This document shows positions 37,657-48,883 of a stretch of 64,000 bases of DNA, in pieces. The stretch is taken from positions 1-64,000 of the forward strand of contig JAIPFV010000004.1 in assembly GCA_021736475.1 (NCBI GenBank). The letters are read 5' to 3'. Under the pieces are notes generated by a model. The model was not told where the DNA came from and did no database searches. It saw only the letters and a list, made by a program, of their open reading frames with translations. A program made the position numbers and the translations under genes. How positions within the stretch are numbered: the first letter of the stretch is position 1; every line of letters begins with the position of its first letter. Source of the DNA: Spirochaetia bacterium (lineage in GTDB: Bacteria; Spirochaetota; Spirochaetia; DSM-16054; Sediminispirochaetaceae).

Positions 37657-38671
37657 CGCGAACCGCCTCTCCGATAAATACTAGCAGCGCCAGCATAAGC
37701 GCTAATACCACAAAAGCCGATATACCCAGCCAGGGTGCCTGCAGATTGGCTTTGCCCTGGGCTAGTAGTTCGCCCAATGAGGGAGAGCCGACGGGCAGTC
37801 CGAAACCTAAAAAGTCCAGAGATGTGAGGGTGGTAATTGACCCGCCTAGAATAAAGGGCATAAAAGTGAGAGTGGCCACCATTGCATTTGGGAGTATGTG
37901 GCGGAACATGATCATTCCGTTTCGAAGGCCCAGTGCCTTTGCGGCCAGCACGTATTCGAAGTTCCGTCCTCGTAGGAACTCTGCGCGTACCACTCCCACC
38001 AGGCTCATCCAGCTAAAGAGAAGGGTAATGCCCAGCAGCCACCAGAAGTTAGGCTGTACCACACTGGCTAGGATAATCAGCAAAAAGAGGGTTGGCATTC
38101 CGGACCAGACCTCGATGAACCTTTGACCTAAAATATCTATTCGTCCGCCGTAGTAGCCCATCAATGCTCCGGCAAAGACTCCAATAATCGATGAAACCAG
38201 GGTGAGTGTGAGGCCGAATAATACGGAAATGCGAAATCCGTAGATGATGCGGGCCAGTACATCGCGCCCCTTATCATCGGTTCCCAGAGGGTTTTCAGCG
38301 CTTGGCGGAGAAGGAGCAGGACTGGGGAGGTCGTAATTTATGGTACCATAGCTGAAGCGAATGAGAGGCCACAGGATCCATCCCTTCTCTTCTATCAATT
38401 CGGTCACATAGGGGTCGCGGTAATCGGCGGCCATTTCAAACTCTCCTCCAAAATCCGTTTCAGCATATTCGCGAATAATTGGAAAGTAGAGTTTGCCGTC
38501 AAAGCCGATCAACAGAGGCTGGTCATTGGCTAAAAGTTCGGCAAATAAGCTGGTTACAAACAAAAAGGTAAATAATATGAAAGAGTAATAACCGCGTTTA
38601 TTTCGCTTAAATCGATGTAGTCGTTCTTTTAATAACTGGTTCATAGGCATCTTACATGCTTCGTGATTCAA
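37628..38671 (-). CDS. yejE: ABC transporter permease YejE-like
   Basis: 347 aa. [26 protein letters not shown]...[24 protein letters not shown]. Confidence 0.9.
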   Translation of the reverse strand: MNHEACKMPMNQLLKERLHRFKRNKRGYYSFILFTFLFVTSLFAELLANDQPLLIGFDGKLYFPIIREYAETDFGGEFEMAADYRDPYVTELIEEKGWILWPLIRFSYGTINYDLPSPAPSPPSAENPLGTDDKGRDVLARIIYGFRISVLFGLTLTLVSSIIGVFAGALMGYYGGRIDILGQRFIEVWSGMPTLFLLIILASVVQPNFWWLLGITLLFSWMSLVGVVRAEFLRGRNFEYVLAAKALGLRNGMIMFRHILPNAMVATLTFMPFILGGSITTLTSLDFLGFGLPVGSPSLGELLAQGKANLQAPWLGISAFVVLALMLALLVFIGEAVRDAFDPRRTA

Positions 38672-39800
38672 AGTCGATGCGCGGATCGACGATAGTATAG
38701 GTTAAATCGCTGACGAGGTTAAGCAGCAATCCCAATAGAGTAAACATATAGAGGGTCCCGAACATTACCGGATAGTCACGCTGCATGGTTGCCTCAAAAC
38801 CCAGCAGACCGAGTCCTTCAAGTGAAAAAATTACTTCTATCAGCAGAGATCCGGTGAAAAACATACTTATAAAGGCTGAGGGGAAGCCGGCGATGATAAG
38901 CAGCATGGCGTTACGAAATACATGGCTGCGGAGAATCCGCTTTTCGGTACAGCCTTTAGCGCGGGCAGTCATCACATACTGCTTGTTTACTTCATCCAGA
39001 AAAGAGTTTTTAGTTAGCATGGTGAGGGTTGCAAATCCGCCGATAACCATGGCAAGTATCGGAAGGGCCAGATGATGAAAGTAGTCGGCCGCTTTACCGA
39101 GTAGAGAGAGTTCGCCAAAGTTGTCGGACACCAGTCCGCGGAGGGGGAACCAGTCAAGATAACTGCCCCCCGCAAAAAATATAATCAGCACAATTGCAAA
39201 CAAGAAAGTGGGAATGGCATTACCGATGATGATCGCACTGCTGGACCATACGTCAAAGCGGCTTCCGTTACGAACTGCCTTACGGATACCCAGCGGTATG
39301 GAGAGCATGTAAATAATAAGGGTACTCCAAAGCCCGAGTGAAATTGATACCGGCAAACGGTCAATTATAAGCCCTACTACAGTTCTGCCCCGAAACAAGC
39401 TTTCGCCAAAGTCTAGGACCGCGTAGCGCCGCAGCATGTCAAAGTAACGCAGGTGGAGCGGCTTATCGAAGCCGAAGCGCTTTTCAATCTCAGCAATTAC
39501 CTCCGGATCAAGTCCGCGGGCTCCGCGGTAGACGCTGCCGCCGGAGGCTCCCCCGCCTGATTCGCCAGCTGTACCTCCTCCGCTGTCTGGACCGCTGCTG
39601 TCGAGGCTCTCGCCGATTTCCATCTGGCCCTGGCCGGAAATCCTTTCCATCACCATATTGGAGTTGATACCGCTCATATTGGCTACCATTTGGTCAATCG
39701 GACCACCGGGGGCTACCTGCACGATAAAAAAATTCACCGTGATAATGGCAATGAGAGTGGGAATAATAAGCAAAAGCCGGCGGAGTATGTAGGCTCCCAT
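38652..39800 (-). CDS. yejB: ABC transporter permease YejB-like, with Gly/Ser-rich insertion
   Basis: 382 aa. [37 protein letters not shown]...[29 protein letters not shown]. Confidence 0.9.
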   Translation of the reverse strand: MGAYILRRLLLIIPTLIAIITVNFFIVQVAPGGPIDQMVANMSGINSNMVMERISGQGQMEIGESLDSSGPDSGGGTAGESGGGASGGSVYRGARGLDPEVIAEIEKRFGFDKPLHLRYFDMLRRYAVLDFGESLFRGRTVVGLIIDRLPVSISLGLWSTLIIYMLSIPLGIRKAVRNGSRFDVWSSSAIIIGNAIPTFLFAIVLIIFFAGGSYLDWFPLRGLVSDNFGELSLLGKAADYFHHLALPILAMVIGGFATLTMLTKNSFLDEVNKQYVMTARAKGCTEKRILRSHVFRNAMLLIIAGFPSAFISMFFTGSLLIEVIFSLEGLGLLGFEATMQRDYPVMFGTLYMFTLLGLLLNLVSDLTYTIVDPRIDFESRSM

Positions 39801-39802
39801 CC

Positions 39803-41608
39803 TTAGCGAACCTTGGCCGGTAAGTTCCGTTGTTTTTGGGTATCAATCCACCATGTGTCAATCCCCAAAGCATATTTTGGCCGGGTAGCTGGTCTGGAGA
39901 ATTTGTCCCAGTGGGCCACCCTGAACTTAGAGATGTGCCACTGAGGAATCACGTAATGGTTCCAGGTAAGTACACGATCGAGGGCCCGTCCCCAGTGAAG
40001 CAGAGCTTCCTCATCATCCTGGCGGGCTTCAATTCCTTCGATGAGGTAATCTACCGCGGGGTCCTGCACTCCGGCAGTGTTGTAGGTAAAGTCCATATAG
40101 TCGCTGTGCCAGGCAATCTTCAGGTCACTGGAGGGGTAGTAATTAGCGCTGTAGCCCTGGGAAATTAGATCAAAATCGCGTTCCCGCAAACGGTTGGTGA
40201 ACTGGGTGGTATCAACCACACGGATATTCATAACGATGCCCAGCCGCTCGAGATTCCTCTGCAGGGGTACGGCCACCCGTTCCATTGAGGGGCTGTACAG
40301 CAAAAGTTCGAACTCCATCGCCTCTCCGGTACGGGAATTGACCAGCCGCCGGTCTTTAATCTCCCAGCCCGCCCGCTGCAAAAGACGCAGGGCTTGGCGT
40401 ATCTGAGGGCGGATGTTGCCGGAACCATCGGTCTCCGGGGGGTTGTACTCTTTGGTAAACACTTCTTCGGGAATCTGGCTGCGAATAGGTTCGAGGATTT
40501 TGCGCTCTGCATCACTTGGACGGCCGGTAGCCGCATACTTGGTATTCTGAAAATAGCTGCGGGTACGGGTGTATTGATTATAGAACAGGTTTTCGTTCAT
40601 CCACTGAAAGTCGAGGGCGTAGGTAAGGGCCTTCCGTACTCGCCGGTCACTGAAAAATGAGCGTTGGGTGTTAAAGACAAAGGCTTGCATTGGCTGCGGT
40701 ATTTGGTGAGGAATCTCCTCTTTCACAATATAGCCTTCATCGAAGTTAGGGCCGGTGTACAGGGTTGCCCAGTTTTTGGAGATGTTCTCGCGGTGCAGGT
40801 CATACCCTCCGGCTTTGAAGGCTTCGAAGGCTACGTTCTGATCACGATAGTAGTCGTAGCGGAGATAGTCAAAATTGTATCGTCCACGGTTCACCGGTAA
40901 GTCCCTATCCCAGTAGTCATCGAGCCGCTTGTACACAACATACTGTCCAATCTTGTAATCGCTGATAGTGTATGCACCGGAGCCAAGGGGCACTTCGGTA
41001 AGGGGTTCAGAAAAATCCCTTCCCTCCCAATAGTGTTTGGGGAGCACTGTGTTATCGGCTAGGGACATAACCATTTCTTTACTGCCTTCGGAAAGGGAGA
41101 ATTTTACTCGATAACGATCCAGGGCTTCTACACTTTCAACCGCCTTAAAATACTGGCGAAACTGGGGTACCCCGTCTTCAATAAAAGTGTTGAAGGAAAA
41201 GACTACATCCTCCGAGGTTATCGGGCGTCCGTCCTGGTGCCGGGCCTTCGGATTTATGTGGAAAATGACCCAACTAAAGTCCTCCGGGTATTCTACCTTC
41301 TCGGCAATCAGGGGATACAGGACATTACTCTCATCATCAGATCTGGTCATCAGGGTGTCATATATGGAGGTACTGCCGGCAGCGGCCACGCCGCGGGAGG
41401 CGTAGCGGTGGAAATTATCATAGGTTCCGATTGAATGCATCTGCAGAGTACCCCCTTGCGGAGCATCCGGATTTACGTAATCGAAATGCTGAAAATCGGC
41501 AGGATATTTTGGATCTTTATGCAGCGAAAGGGCATGCGAGCTTTGAACCTCCGCCCATCCGATTGAACCAACTGTCAGCAAGAGCAGTGCGGCAAATAGT
41601 TTTTTCAT
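39803..41608 (-). CDS. yejA: ABC transporter substrate-binding protein YejA-like
   Basis: 601 aa. [49 protein letters not shown]. Confidence 0.92.
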   Translation of the reverse strand: MKKLFAALLLLTVGSIGWAEVQSSHALSLHKDPKYPADFQHFDYVNPDAPQGGTLQMHSIGTYDNFHRYASRGVAAAGSTSIYDTLMTRSDDESNVLYPLIAEKVEYPEDFSWVIFHINPKARHQDGRPITSEDVVFSFNTFIEDGVPQFRQYFKAVESVEALDRYRVKFSLSEGSKEMVMSLADNTVLPKHYWEGRDFSEPLTEVPLGSGAYTISDYKIGQYVVYKRLDDYWDRDLPVNRGRYNFDYLRYDYYRDQNVAFEAFKAGGYDLHRENISKNWATLYTGPNFDEGYIVKEEIPHQIPQPMQAFVFNTQRSFFSDRRVRKALTYALDFQWMNENLFYNQYTRTRSYFQNTKYAATGRPSDAERKILEPIRSQIPEEVFTKEYNPPETDGSGNIRPQIRQALRLLQRAGWEIKDRRLVNSRTGEAMEFELLLYSPSMERVAVPLQRNLERLGIVMNIRVVDTTQFTNRLRERDFDLISQGYSANYYPSSDLKIAWHSDYMDFTYNTAGVQDPAVDYLIEGIEARQDDEEALLHWGRALDRVLTWNHYVIPQWHISKFRVAHWDKFSRPATRPKYALGIDTWWIDTQKQRNLPAKVR

Positions 41609-41695
41609 AACCAGTCCCTCCCTTCAATATCAGAATACCATAGGAATTTCCGGTCCATAAGTCAATAACGGGCGGTAGTTTTGATACGTCGAAAG

Positions 41696-43477
41696 TTATT
41701 CGCTGATATTGTCCAAAAAACCCTCGTAGATGATTTTCTCCCCCCCATCCAAGGTAACCAACTGGTAGTCTTCAAATTGGGAGAGGGCTTCCGGTACATC
41801 TGCAATAAAAACAAGCTCCGGGTTAGCTGCGAAAATCTCATCCGGCGGAATAGCCGAATCTTCTTCGATGATAATACCTCGAACTTCCGGCAGCAGCTCC
41901 AGGAAATCCTGGGAGAGAAAACGGGTGAGTAAGATCTCGGTCCCGTCCCGTTTAAGACGGGACTTCGCTTGTGCAAGGGTGCCGGCCTTGACTACAGTAC
42001 CGGAGCATACTCCTCCAAAGCCGCGATGACCGCGGTTAAGGATGCTTCCTAAAAAATGAACCTTGATGGTATTCATTGGAATCGGCGAATTAAGGGGAAT
42101 ACCGGCTGCGGTAACCACCCGTTCGGGTTTTTTGATAAACCCGTGCTGCATCGCCAGGCGAAGGGCATTCTGCAGCATCATTTCCGAGTCCTGTACCATT
42201 TCGGTGCAGATAGGGAAAATCCCCCAATTGAGCATCATCTGACGGTACGCGACCTGAGAGGTGGTTACGGCGATGATGTTCTGTTCCGGACGATAGTTGC
42301 TGAGTATCCGAGGGCTGTTCCCACGCAGAGTTGGGGTTACTATGGCACTGGCCTCGATTTCCTGGGCTACAATATAGGCTGCCTTTGCAATTGCATGTCC
42401 AATATCCGAAGAGGTTTTGTTGGGGTCGAAAAAACGGCGATTCCGTTGGAGGTATTCCGGGGACTGTTCCACCGCAAGGGCGATTCGGTTCATAGTTTCC
42501 ACCGAGCGTAAGGGATGCTTGCCGTTGGCAGTTTCTCCCGACAGCATAACCGCGTCGGCTCCGTCAAAAATCGCGTTGGCCACGTCGGTGAGTTCCGCCC
42601 GAGTGGGATTCGGATTGTGGATCATGGAATCGAGCATCTGGGTGGCGGTAATAACCGGCTTGTTCTGCTGAATACATTTTTCTATGATGCGTTTTTGGGC
42701 GAGAGGGATTTGTTCAACCGATAACTGAACCCCCAAGTCTCCGCGGGCGATCATGATTCCGTTGGAAACCCGAATGATATCGTCAATATTATCGAGCCCC
42801 TGCTGGTTTTCTATCTTTGAGATAATGTGAATAGGGGAGTTATGCTCTTTTATTATTTCCCGGATTCCTTCGACTTCTTGGGGAGTACGGATAAAAGAGG
42901 CGGCGATAAAGTCCATTTCATGGCGAATAGCAAACAGAATGTCCTGCCGGTCCTTTTCGGTTATTGCCGGCAGAGAAACCTTTACCCCTGGGATGTTGAC
43001 ATTTTTTCGGCTGCCGAACAGACCCCCGTTTTGTACACGGCAGTATACTTCGGTTCCATCAACCTTAAGTACTTCAAGGTCTATGACCCCGTCGGCGATA
43101 AATATATGGGTTCCTTTGTCAACATCTTGAGGCAGTTCCGAATAACTTATCGAAAGCCGGTGCCGATCGCCTTCAATCTGTTCAGTGGTCAGCACAATCT
43201 CATCATCCTTATGAAGCTCTATCTCTCCGTCGTCCTTCACTTTTCCGGTGCGAATTTCCGGCCCCTTAGTATCAAGCATAAGGGCTACGGGTATGCCGGT
43301 TTCTGCAGATGCCTGTCGAATGCGCTTCAGCCGTCCAGCCTGCTCCTCATGGTCGCCATGGGAAAAGTTAAATCTGGCCACATTGACCCCTGCAGCCAAA
43401 AGCTTTTTTATAGCCGGTACTTCATCACTCGACGGTCCTAGGGTTGCTACTATTCTAGTTTTTCTCAACTGTGTCAT
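41696..43477 (-). CDS. pyk: Pyruvate kinase with extra C-terminal PEP-utiliser-like domain
   Basis: 593 aa. KTRIVATLGPSSDEVPAIKKLLAAGVNVARFNFSHG, ARGDLGVQL, VITATQMLDSMIHNPNPTRAEL. C-terminal ~120 aa resembles the swivelling domain. Confidence 0.95.
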   Translation of the reverse strand: MTQLRKTRIVATLGPSSDEVPAIKKLLAAGVNVARFNFSHGDHEEQAGRLKRIRQASAETGIPVALMLDTKGPEIRTGKVKDDGEIELHKDDEIVLTTEQIEGDRHRLSISYSELPQDVDKGTHIFIADGVIDLEVLKVDGTEVYCRVQNGGLFGSRKNVNIPGVKVSLPAITEKDRQDILFAIRHEMDFIAASFIRTPQEVEGIREIIKEHNSPIHIISKIENQQGLDNIDDIIRVSNGIMIARGDLGVQLSVEQIPLAQKRIIEKCIQQNKPVITATQMLDSMIHNPNPTRAELTDVANAIFDGADAVMLSGETANGKHPLRSVETMNRIALAVEQSPEYLQRNRRFFDPNKTSSDIGHAIAKAAYIVAQEIEASAIVTPTLRGNSPRILSNYRPEQNIIAVTTSQVAYRQMMLNWGIFPICTEMVQDSEMMLQNALRLAMQHGFIKKPERVVTAAGIPLNSPIPMNTIKVHFLGSILNRGHRGFGGVCSGTVVKAGTLAQAKSRLKRDGTEILLTRFLSQDFLELLPEVRGIIIEEDSAIPPDEIFAANPELVFIADVPEALSQFEDYQLVTLDGGEKIIYEGFLDNISE

Positions 43478-43616
43478 ACTATCTACCTCTCTCTGCTATC
43501 TAGGATACGCAGGAATTAGAAAGTTCGCAAGGAATAAAAAAAGCACCTATAAAAACCGGCCCAAGTTGGTCATGTAACTACTTTTTCTTAACTTCAGCTT
43601 CCGGTATAGTGTACCT

Positions 43617-44681
43617 ATGAATCGAATTGATGAACGGGATACTATATTTTCGCGGATGACCCTTGAAGACGGCAGCGATCGGTATATGAGGTATTACAAA
43701 AAGCATCCGGAGAAAAAGGAAATAGATGATAAGCTGCGAAGTGCTCCACCTGGCCAGTTTTCGTATTCAGTGCCTGAAGCACCTATGGTAGAGAGCACCT
43801 TTGCCTTCATTACCAGGCTGCGGGACTTTGTTCGCGGCTTTGACGGCCAATACGAGGCCCCTGAGGGCATAAAAGAACAGTTATCTGCACTCCCGCCCTC
43901 AGCACTTACCGACTATCTGAAAAAAACTCTGCGCTCATACGGTGCTGTTGTGAGCGGTTCGGGCTTAACCGATGAGGCGTGTGCGTATTCGGTGCGGGGG
44001 CGGGGTGAGCATTATGATCAGCCGGTGGAGGAATTGCTGCCATTTACTCTGGTGTATGCATTGGAGATGTCCACGGAGGAGCTGCGTACCGCTCCGGGAA
44101 TTCGGGAGGCCGCCGAGGTGGCCGGGACCTATTTGCGTGTGGCGGTACCCGGCTTGGCAATTGCCGCATATCTGCGGAGTCTTGGCTATCGTGCAGTCTG
44201 TCACATGGATGGTGAGAGTGAATTGGTGCTGCCGCCGATAGCCGCGCGGTTGGGTATTGGACAGATCGGTCGGCACGGGCTAATCGTAAACAAGCGTTAC
44301 GGCAGTCGGATTAGGCTGGGAGCGATTACTACCGACGCTGAACTTAGGTTGGATAATCCTGTCGATTTTAAACTGCCAAAAGCTTGTGAGGCGTGTCGTA
44401 AATGTGCAACCCTCTGTCCGGTAGGGGCAATTCCCCAAGGCTCAATTATAGACGATTATGAGAACCAGGTGAGGTCGATCGATCACGAGGCGTGTTTTTC
44501 TGCCTGGAAGAAATTTGGAACCGACTGCGGGATATGTGTCGCTGCCTGTCCCTATTCGCGAGTGGGTAGTACCCTTAAGAGCAGTAGTGGAAGCGGTAAA
44601 GCGGCTTCCAAACCAGGAGACCCAGATTTTCTCAAGGCCTTTATGTTCGGTAAGGCCGGGCCGGCTCCTCGAGATTCTTAA
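43617..44681 (+). CDS. Double-[4Fe-4S] reductive-dehalogenase/QueG-like protein without apparent Tat signal
   Basis: 354 aa. CEACRKCATLCPVGAIPQG and CGICVAACPYS cluster motifs; GQIGRHGLIVNKRYGSRIRLGAITTDAEL. Confidence 0.75.
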   Translation: MNRIDERDTIFSRMTLEDGSDRYMRYYKKHPEKKEIDDKLRSAPPGQFSYSVPEAPMVESTFAFITRLRDFVRGFDGQYEAPEGIKEQLSALPPSALTDYLKKTLRSYGAVVSGSGLTDEACAYSVRGRGEHYDQPVEELLPFTLVYALEMSTEELRTAPGIREAAEVAGTYLRVAVPGLAIAAYLRSLGYRAVCHMDGESELVLPPIAARLGIGQIGRHGLIVNKRYGSRIRLGAITTDAELRLDNPVDFKLPKACEACRKCATLCPVGAIPQGSIIDDYENQVRSIDHEACFSAWKKFGTDCGICVAACPYSRVGSTLKSSSGSGKAASKPGDPDFLKAFMFGKAGPAPRDS

Positions 44682-45160
44682 TAGTCCTTTACGCGGGCTT
44701 CGAGCAGCATTCGCAGGTCTACCAACTGGCCGATGTGGTATGAGTTGTGATCGGCCGCGGTAATTGCCTGGCGGGCTATGCTGTGCTCTGCAGAATGGGG
44801 CAGAGGCGCAAAAATGTCCCGCTGAGGGTCACGGAGCATCTCCTGCAGTCTAGCAATTCCTGCTTCGATTGAGTCAATTTTTTCATACCACTTGTCAATG
44901 CGCTCCGGTTCGTCATCGGCAGGCCAGTAGCCGCTGGGATACTCTTTGGGGGCATAATCAGTGTAATCGATGTACTCAATTATATCCCACAAGGCTTCGG
45001 CCATGTGAAAGACCAGCATCCAGGCGGTATGATCCAGGTGTGGTACCCGGCTGCCGATTTTCTCTTCCGGAAAATCGGCTACCGCCTGCCTGAAAGTGAT
45101 GTGGGCGCCCTGGCCGGCGACTACGCCGGCCAGATACTCCCTAAAACGATTTTTATCCAT
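44678..45160 (-). CDS. DinB-family protein
   Basis: 160 aa. HLDHTAWMLVFHMAEALWDIIEYI and DHNSYHIGQLVDLRMLL metal-ligand pattern. Confidence 0.8.
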   Translation of the reverse strand: MDKNRFREYLAGVVAGQGAHITFRQAVADFPEEKIGSRVPHLDHTAWMLVFHMAEALWDIIEYIDYTDYAPKEYPSGYWPADDEPERIDKWYEKIDSIEAGIARLQEMLRDPQRDIFAPLPHSAEHSIARQAITAADHNSYHIGQLVDLRMLLEARVKDY

Positions 45161-45172
45161 TTGAGGGCTCCT

Positions 45173-48130
45173 TTATTCTGCTCCTTGCTGGCGGGACAGC
45201 TGTTCTAACACCCGTCCAAGCCGATCCAGTTCCTCTGATGCCGCTCCAAATTGCTTTTCCCCGAGAAGTTCAAAGTAGGTATCGAAGGCGTTATTAGCGC
45301 TTTGAATTAACTGGTTCATCTCCTGCGGCATCTCCTGCGGGGCAGCGGTCGGAGCTTCGGCTTCAGCGGCCCCTTCATCCTGGGCCGAGGTAAACTGCGA
45401 GACAATCTCTGCGTTCTGTTTTTCCGGCCCGGCTTCGGGGTCATATAAGCCGCGCAGGGCTTCTTCAAAGGTTTCTGCATAAGAGAGTTTATCGTTGTGC
45501 ATAACAGCCACCAGCCGCAGCTCCGGATAAGCGGCAGTCTCGGCCTGCAGATAAATCGGCTCTACGTACAGAATAGTGTCATCAATCGGAATGGTGATAA
45601 TATTACCACGTATTACATTGGAACCGCGTTGGTTCCAGAGGGAGAGCTGGCTGGAGAGGTAACTGTTCTGATCGATCTTAGTCTCCATCTGCTGTGTACC
45701 GAGGACGCGCTTATCCTTGGGAAACTTGTAGGCGATAAATTCCCCGTAGTTTTCCGGGTCACTCGCTCCGGCGATCCATCCAATTAGAACCTGGCGGTTT
45801 TTGGGGGTAAAGGGCATCATAACTATAAACTCAGCCTCATCGGAGTCGGGACGTTCCCACATCACATAATAGGGTTTTACATTCTGCACATCGTTATAGT
45901 ACTTCTCAGTGGCCGGTATCCATAAGTCTTCCTGGTTGTAGAACACATTCGGATCGGTCATGTGATATTTTGCGTAGACCTCTCCCTGGGTCAGCAGGTA
46001 GTTTGCCGGGTAACGAACATGCTTTCTCAGTTCCTCCGGCATTTCAGATTTGTTCTTGAACAAGCCGGGAAAGATGCGGTTCCACACTTGGATAATCGCA
46101 TCGCTTTCATCGTAAATATACATATCGATCTTCCCGTTGTACGGGTTCACAACCGCTTTGACGGAGTTACGGATGTAATTTATTTGGCCGGTGAGCCGAT
46201 CTCCGCCGCCTCGGCGTTCGGAAATTCGCGAGCTGCCTACGGATCTGGCGGAAAAGTGGTCGCTGTAGGGAAAGCTTGATGAGGTGCTGTAGCCTTCGAC
46301 TATCCAGCGCAGCTCTCCATCGATAAGTACGATATACGGGTCGTCGTCAATAGTGAGAAAGGGAGCGACCCGGTTTACCCTGTCGACAACTCTGCGGTTA
46401 AACATAACCCGGCTTTCGGATTTGGGGTAACCTGAAAACAGAAAATCGGTCCCTCCTAGTTTGTAGCCGAGGATGAATTTACGGAAAAAATTGGATACCT
46501 CAACTCCCCCTGAACCGGAGTAGCTGACAAATTGATTTTCATCCCCTCTTGGATAATCAAACTCCTGCTCTTCACTGTTGGCAATCACGTACTCGTCGGT
46601 CAACTCTCCGTAGTAGATCTCCGGTCGGGTAACCTCCAGCGATTCATATTTGCTCTGTGGAGGGATATCCCTGATCAGCAGCTCCGGCAGGCCTGACTCT
46701 GTGAAGTCATTGACGGTGTTCATAGCTATTCCGTAGCCATGGGTATATTTGAAGCGTTTATTTACAAAGGTTTGACTTTTCGGCGGTAGATTATCAGTTT
46801 CCATCTCGCGGGGGGATATCATTACCGATCTATATTCACCGCCGATGGTGTAGCGGTCAATATCAATGTCGTTAAACTCATAATACAGCCGGATTTCCTG
46901 AAACTGTTTGTATACGGAATCGAGGGCCATCCAGTCCCAAAGGCGGATATTAGAAATAGTTCCCTGATTATCCTCCACAATTTGCTGGTTAAACTCCTGG
47001 CTTACGGGAAATTCGCTTTCACTAATGTTTTGCAGGTTAAAGCCGTGACGGGTAAGCTCGATATTGTGTGAGATGTACGGCTCTTCCATGGTAATCTCAT
47101 TCGGACTTACCTTCAAAGACTGGAAAAGACCCGGCACAACGCTAAGAATGAGGAACCACAGCACAAGTATAATCGCAAGTACTGAAGCAGCTCCTACCGC
47201 ATGGGGATGGACCATTTGTGAAAAAAGTTTGCTGAAGGGCCGGCTGATTTTACGCCGTAAAGCAGGTATCCAGAGCATTGCAATCCCGGCCAATGCAATC
47301 AGTGCTGCAATGAGATACATCGGCAGCCTTATGTTGGCATCGGTCCAGCCGGGGCCCACCGTGATACCCCCCGGATCGAGCAGCAGGCGGTACCGGTCGA
47401 GCAGTTTCCCCGCAGCGAGAATAAAGAAAAACAACGAGGCCGCAGCCAAAAAGAGGTTCCCCCCCGGTAGGGTGTGTTCAACCTGCTCCTGCTCTTCATC
47501 CTCTGGGGTTACATCGCGGGCGCCGTTTTTCCCTCCGAAGTAGCTGGTAAGTCCTTTTTGGGTGTGGGCATATAACGGCAGAAAGGTGAGTATCACCGCC
47601 ACTAGTGCCAATAGAAACAGGAGGGAATAAATGAGCTCCAGAAAGGGCAGGGTGAACATATAAAATCCGGCATCTAAGCCTAGGATGGGCTCCTTTATTT
47701 CAGTGCTATGCTGGTTAAAGAACTTGAAGATAGTGTCCCAGTTCCCTGCACCCCTTACTGCGCCGATCAAACCGGCTAGAATAAGGGGTATGAGGCGTAG
47801 GGTTTTACGGGGCAGGCCGCTGTCCTCCGGTATACGCACCATCAGTGCGAAAGGGAGGATTACCGCTACTCCAATTAGTAAGCCGATAAAGCCTCCTGAG
47901 ATCTGAACTAAAATCTCTGCCCAGAAGCGGTTCACGTATCCAAGCGAATCAAACCATAACTTATCAACCCAAAAGCCCATAAACCAGAAAAACAGCAATG
48001 TTGCCACTGCCAGGGCCGCGCCTATGAAAATCGGTTTCTTTTTACCGGAATGAATCCCTCTAAATAGGATCAGTCCGCTGATAGCTATCAATCCCAGAAA
48101 TATCAGTGAATACATACTCACACCTCTCAT
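45173..48130 (-). CDS. UPF0182-family membrane protein
   Basis: 985 aa. Seven N-terminal TM segments followed by a large extracytoplasmic domain (YISHNIELTRHGFNL...RRVVDRVNRVAPFLTIDDDPYIVLIDGELRWIVEGYSTSSSFPYS). Confidence 0.93.
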   Translation of the reverse strand: MRGVSMYSLIFLGLIAISGLILFRGIHSGKKKPIFIGAALAVATLLFFWFMGFWVDKLWFDSLGYVNRFWAEILVQISGGFIGLLIGVAVILPFALMVRIPEDSGLPRKTLRLIPLILAGLIGAVRGAGNWDTIFKFFNQHSTEIKEPILGLDAGFYMFTLPFLELIYSLLFLLALVAVILTFLPLYAHTQKGLTSYFGGKNGARDVTPEDEEQEQVEHTLPGGNLFLAAASLFFFILAAGKLLDRYRLLLDPGGITVGPGWTDANIRLPMYLIAALIALAGIAMLWIPALRRKISRPFSKLFSQMVHPHAVGAASVLAIILVLWFLILSVVPGLFQSLKVSPNEITMEEPYISHNIELTRHGFNLQNISESEFPVSQEFNQQIVEDNQGTISNIRLWDWMALDSVYKQFQEIRLYYEFNDIDIDRYTIGGEYRSVMISPREMETDNLPPKSQTFVNKRFKYTHGYGIAMNTVNDFTESGLPELLIRDIPPQSKYESLEVTRPEIYYGELTDEYVIANSEEQEFDYPRGDENQFVSYSGSGGVEVSNFFRKFILGYKLGGTDFLFSGYPKSESRVMFNRRVVDRVNRVAPFLTIDDDPYIVLIDGELRWIVEGYSTSSSFPYSDHFSARSVGSSRISERRGGGDRLTGQINYIRNSVKAVVNPYNGKIDMYIYDESDAIIQVWNRIFPGLFKNKSEMPEELRKHVRYPANYLLTQGEVYAKYHMTDPNVFYNQEDLWIPATEKYYNDVQNVKPYYVMWERPDSDEAEFIVMMPFTPKNRQVLIGWIAGASDPENYGEFIAYKFPKDKRVLGTQQMETKIDQNSYLSSQLSLWNQRGSNVIRGNIITIPIDDTILYVEPIYLQAETAAYPELRLVAVMHNDKLSYAETFEEALRGLYDPEAGPEKQNAEIVSQFTSAQDEGAAEAEAPTAAPQEMPQEMNQLIQSANNAFDTYFELLGEKQFGAASEELDRLGRVLEQLSRQQGAE

Positions 48131-48250
48131 TTAGAGCAATAATAACTCGTATACTTTGAAAATAGAAAAAAATGGGTCAAAATGCAAATTTCCAAAGAGC
48201 GATTAGTTGTCGCACTAATTCTTTCTGCCGATTCTCCGATAATAGGAGCA

Positions 48251-48787
48251 ATGAAAACGCAGGCAACCAATAATAACGGTTTTATGGCGCGGGTGGTTGA
48301 GAATAATGAGACACGGAGGATACTGTTTTTACTAGAGGCACTAGGAACACTCTTTGACAACAATTTTGACAAAGGATGGTTCTTAAACCTGCTGGATAAA
48401 ATGTCCTTTCCTTCCTCTGTACTGCGAGAAATACGTCAGATGCTGCAGCTGGAAACCCTCTATGAACGGGATATATATACTCTGGACTCCGGTGTAACGG
48501 GACTCGAAGAGTTTATTGCTTTTGCCAGGCGTTATCTACAGCCGGTGCTGCGTGATGAGCTTGGGGTCTCCGGGTTTTCCCAGGAATCGCCGGAGACCAC
48601 CGATCAAAGCTCGGCAGTAGTGAAGGGTTTCTTCATTTATGCCTTTCCTTACAACCTCGACCGGCTTGAGAGTTTTGTAAGGCAGTTAAAGCCTCTGGTC
48701 GGCAATCTGCAGGCTGAAGCTCGTCAGTCAAACTACAATGTGTATCCGGTTCTCCGTACCGCCTCCCCACCCCCATCAAGTAGGTGA
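48251..48787 (+). CDS. Hypothetical protein
   Basis: Open frame, RBS-like aggagc before ATG at 48251 (ORF extends to 48182). No motif recognised. Confidence 0.55.
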   Translation: MKTQATNNNGFMARVVENNETRRILFLLEALGTLFDNNFDKGWFLNLLDKMSFPSSVLREIRQMLQLETLYERDIYTLDSGVTGLEEFIAFARRYLQPVLRDELGVSGFSQESPETTDQSSAVVKGFFIYAFPYNLDRLESFVRQLKPLVGNLQAEARQSNYNVYPVLRTASPPPSSR

Positions 48788-48883
48788 GAAGTGCTCAATC
48801 TGCATACGTGCCCCTTGGACGACAGGAGCACATGTGATAAAAAGAGGCAGTACCATATACATGGTCTAAGGAAGAGTAACTGT

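Noticed and set aside
48788-48883. Weak hairpins (GTGCTC..GAGCAC; ACCAT..ATGGT) upstream of cvfB
   Set aside because: Short 5-6 bp stems with long loops; no consensus to a known leader RNA.
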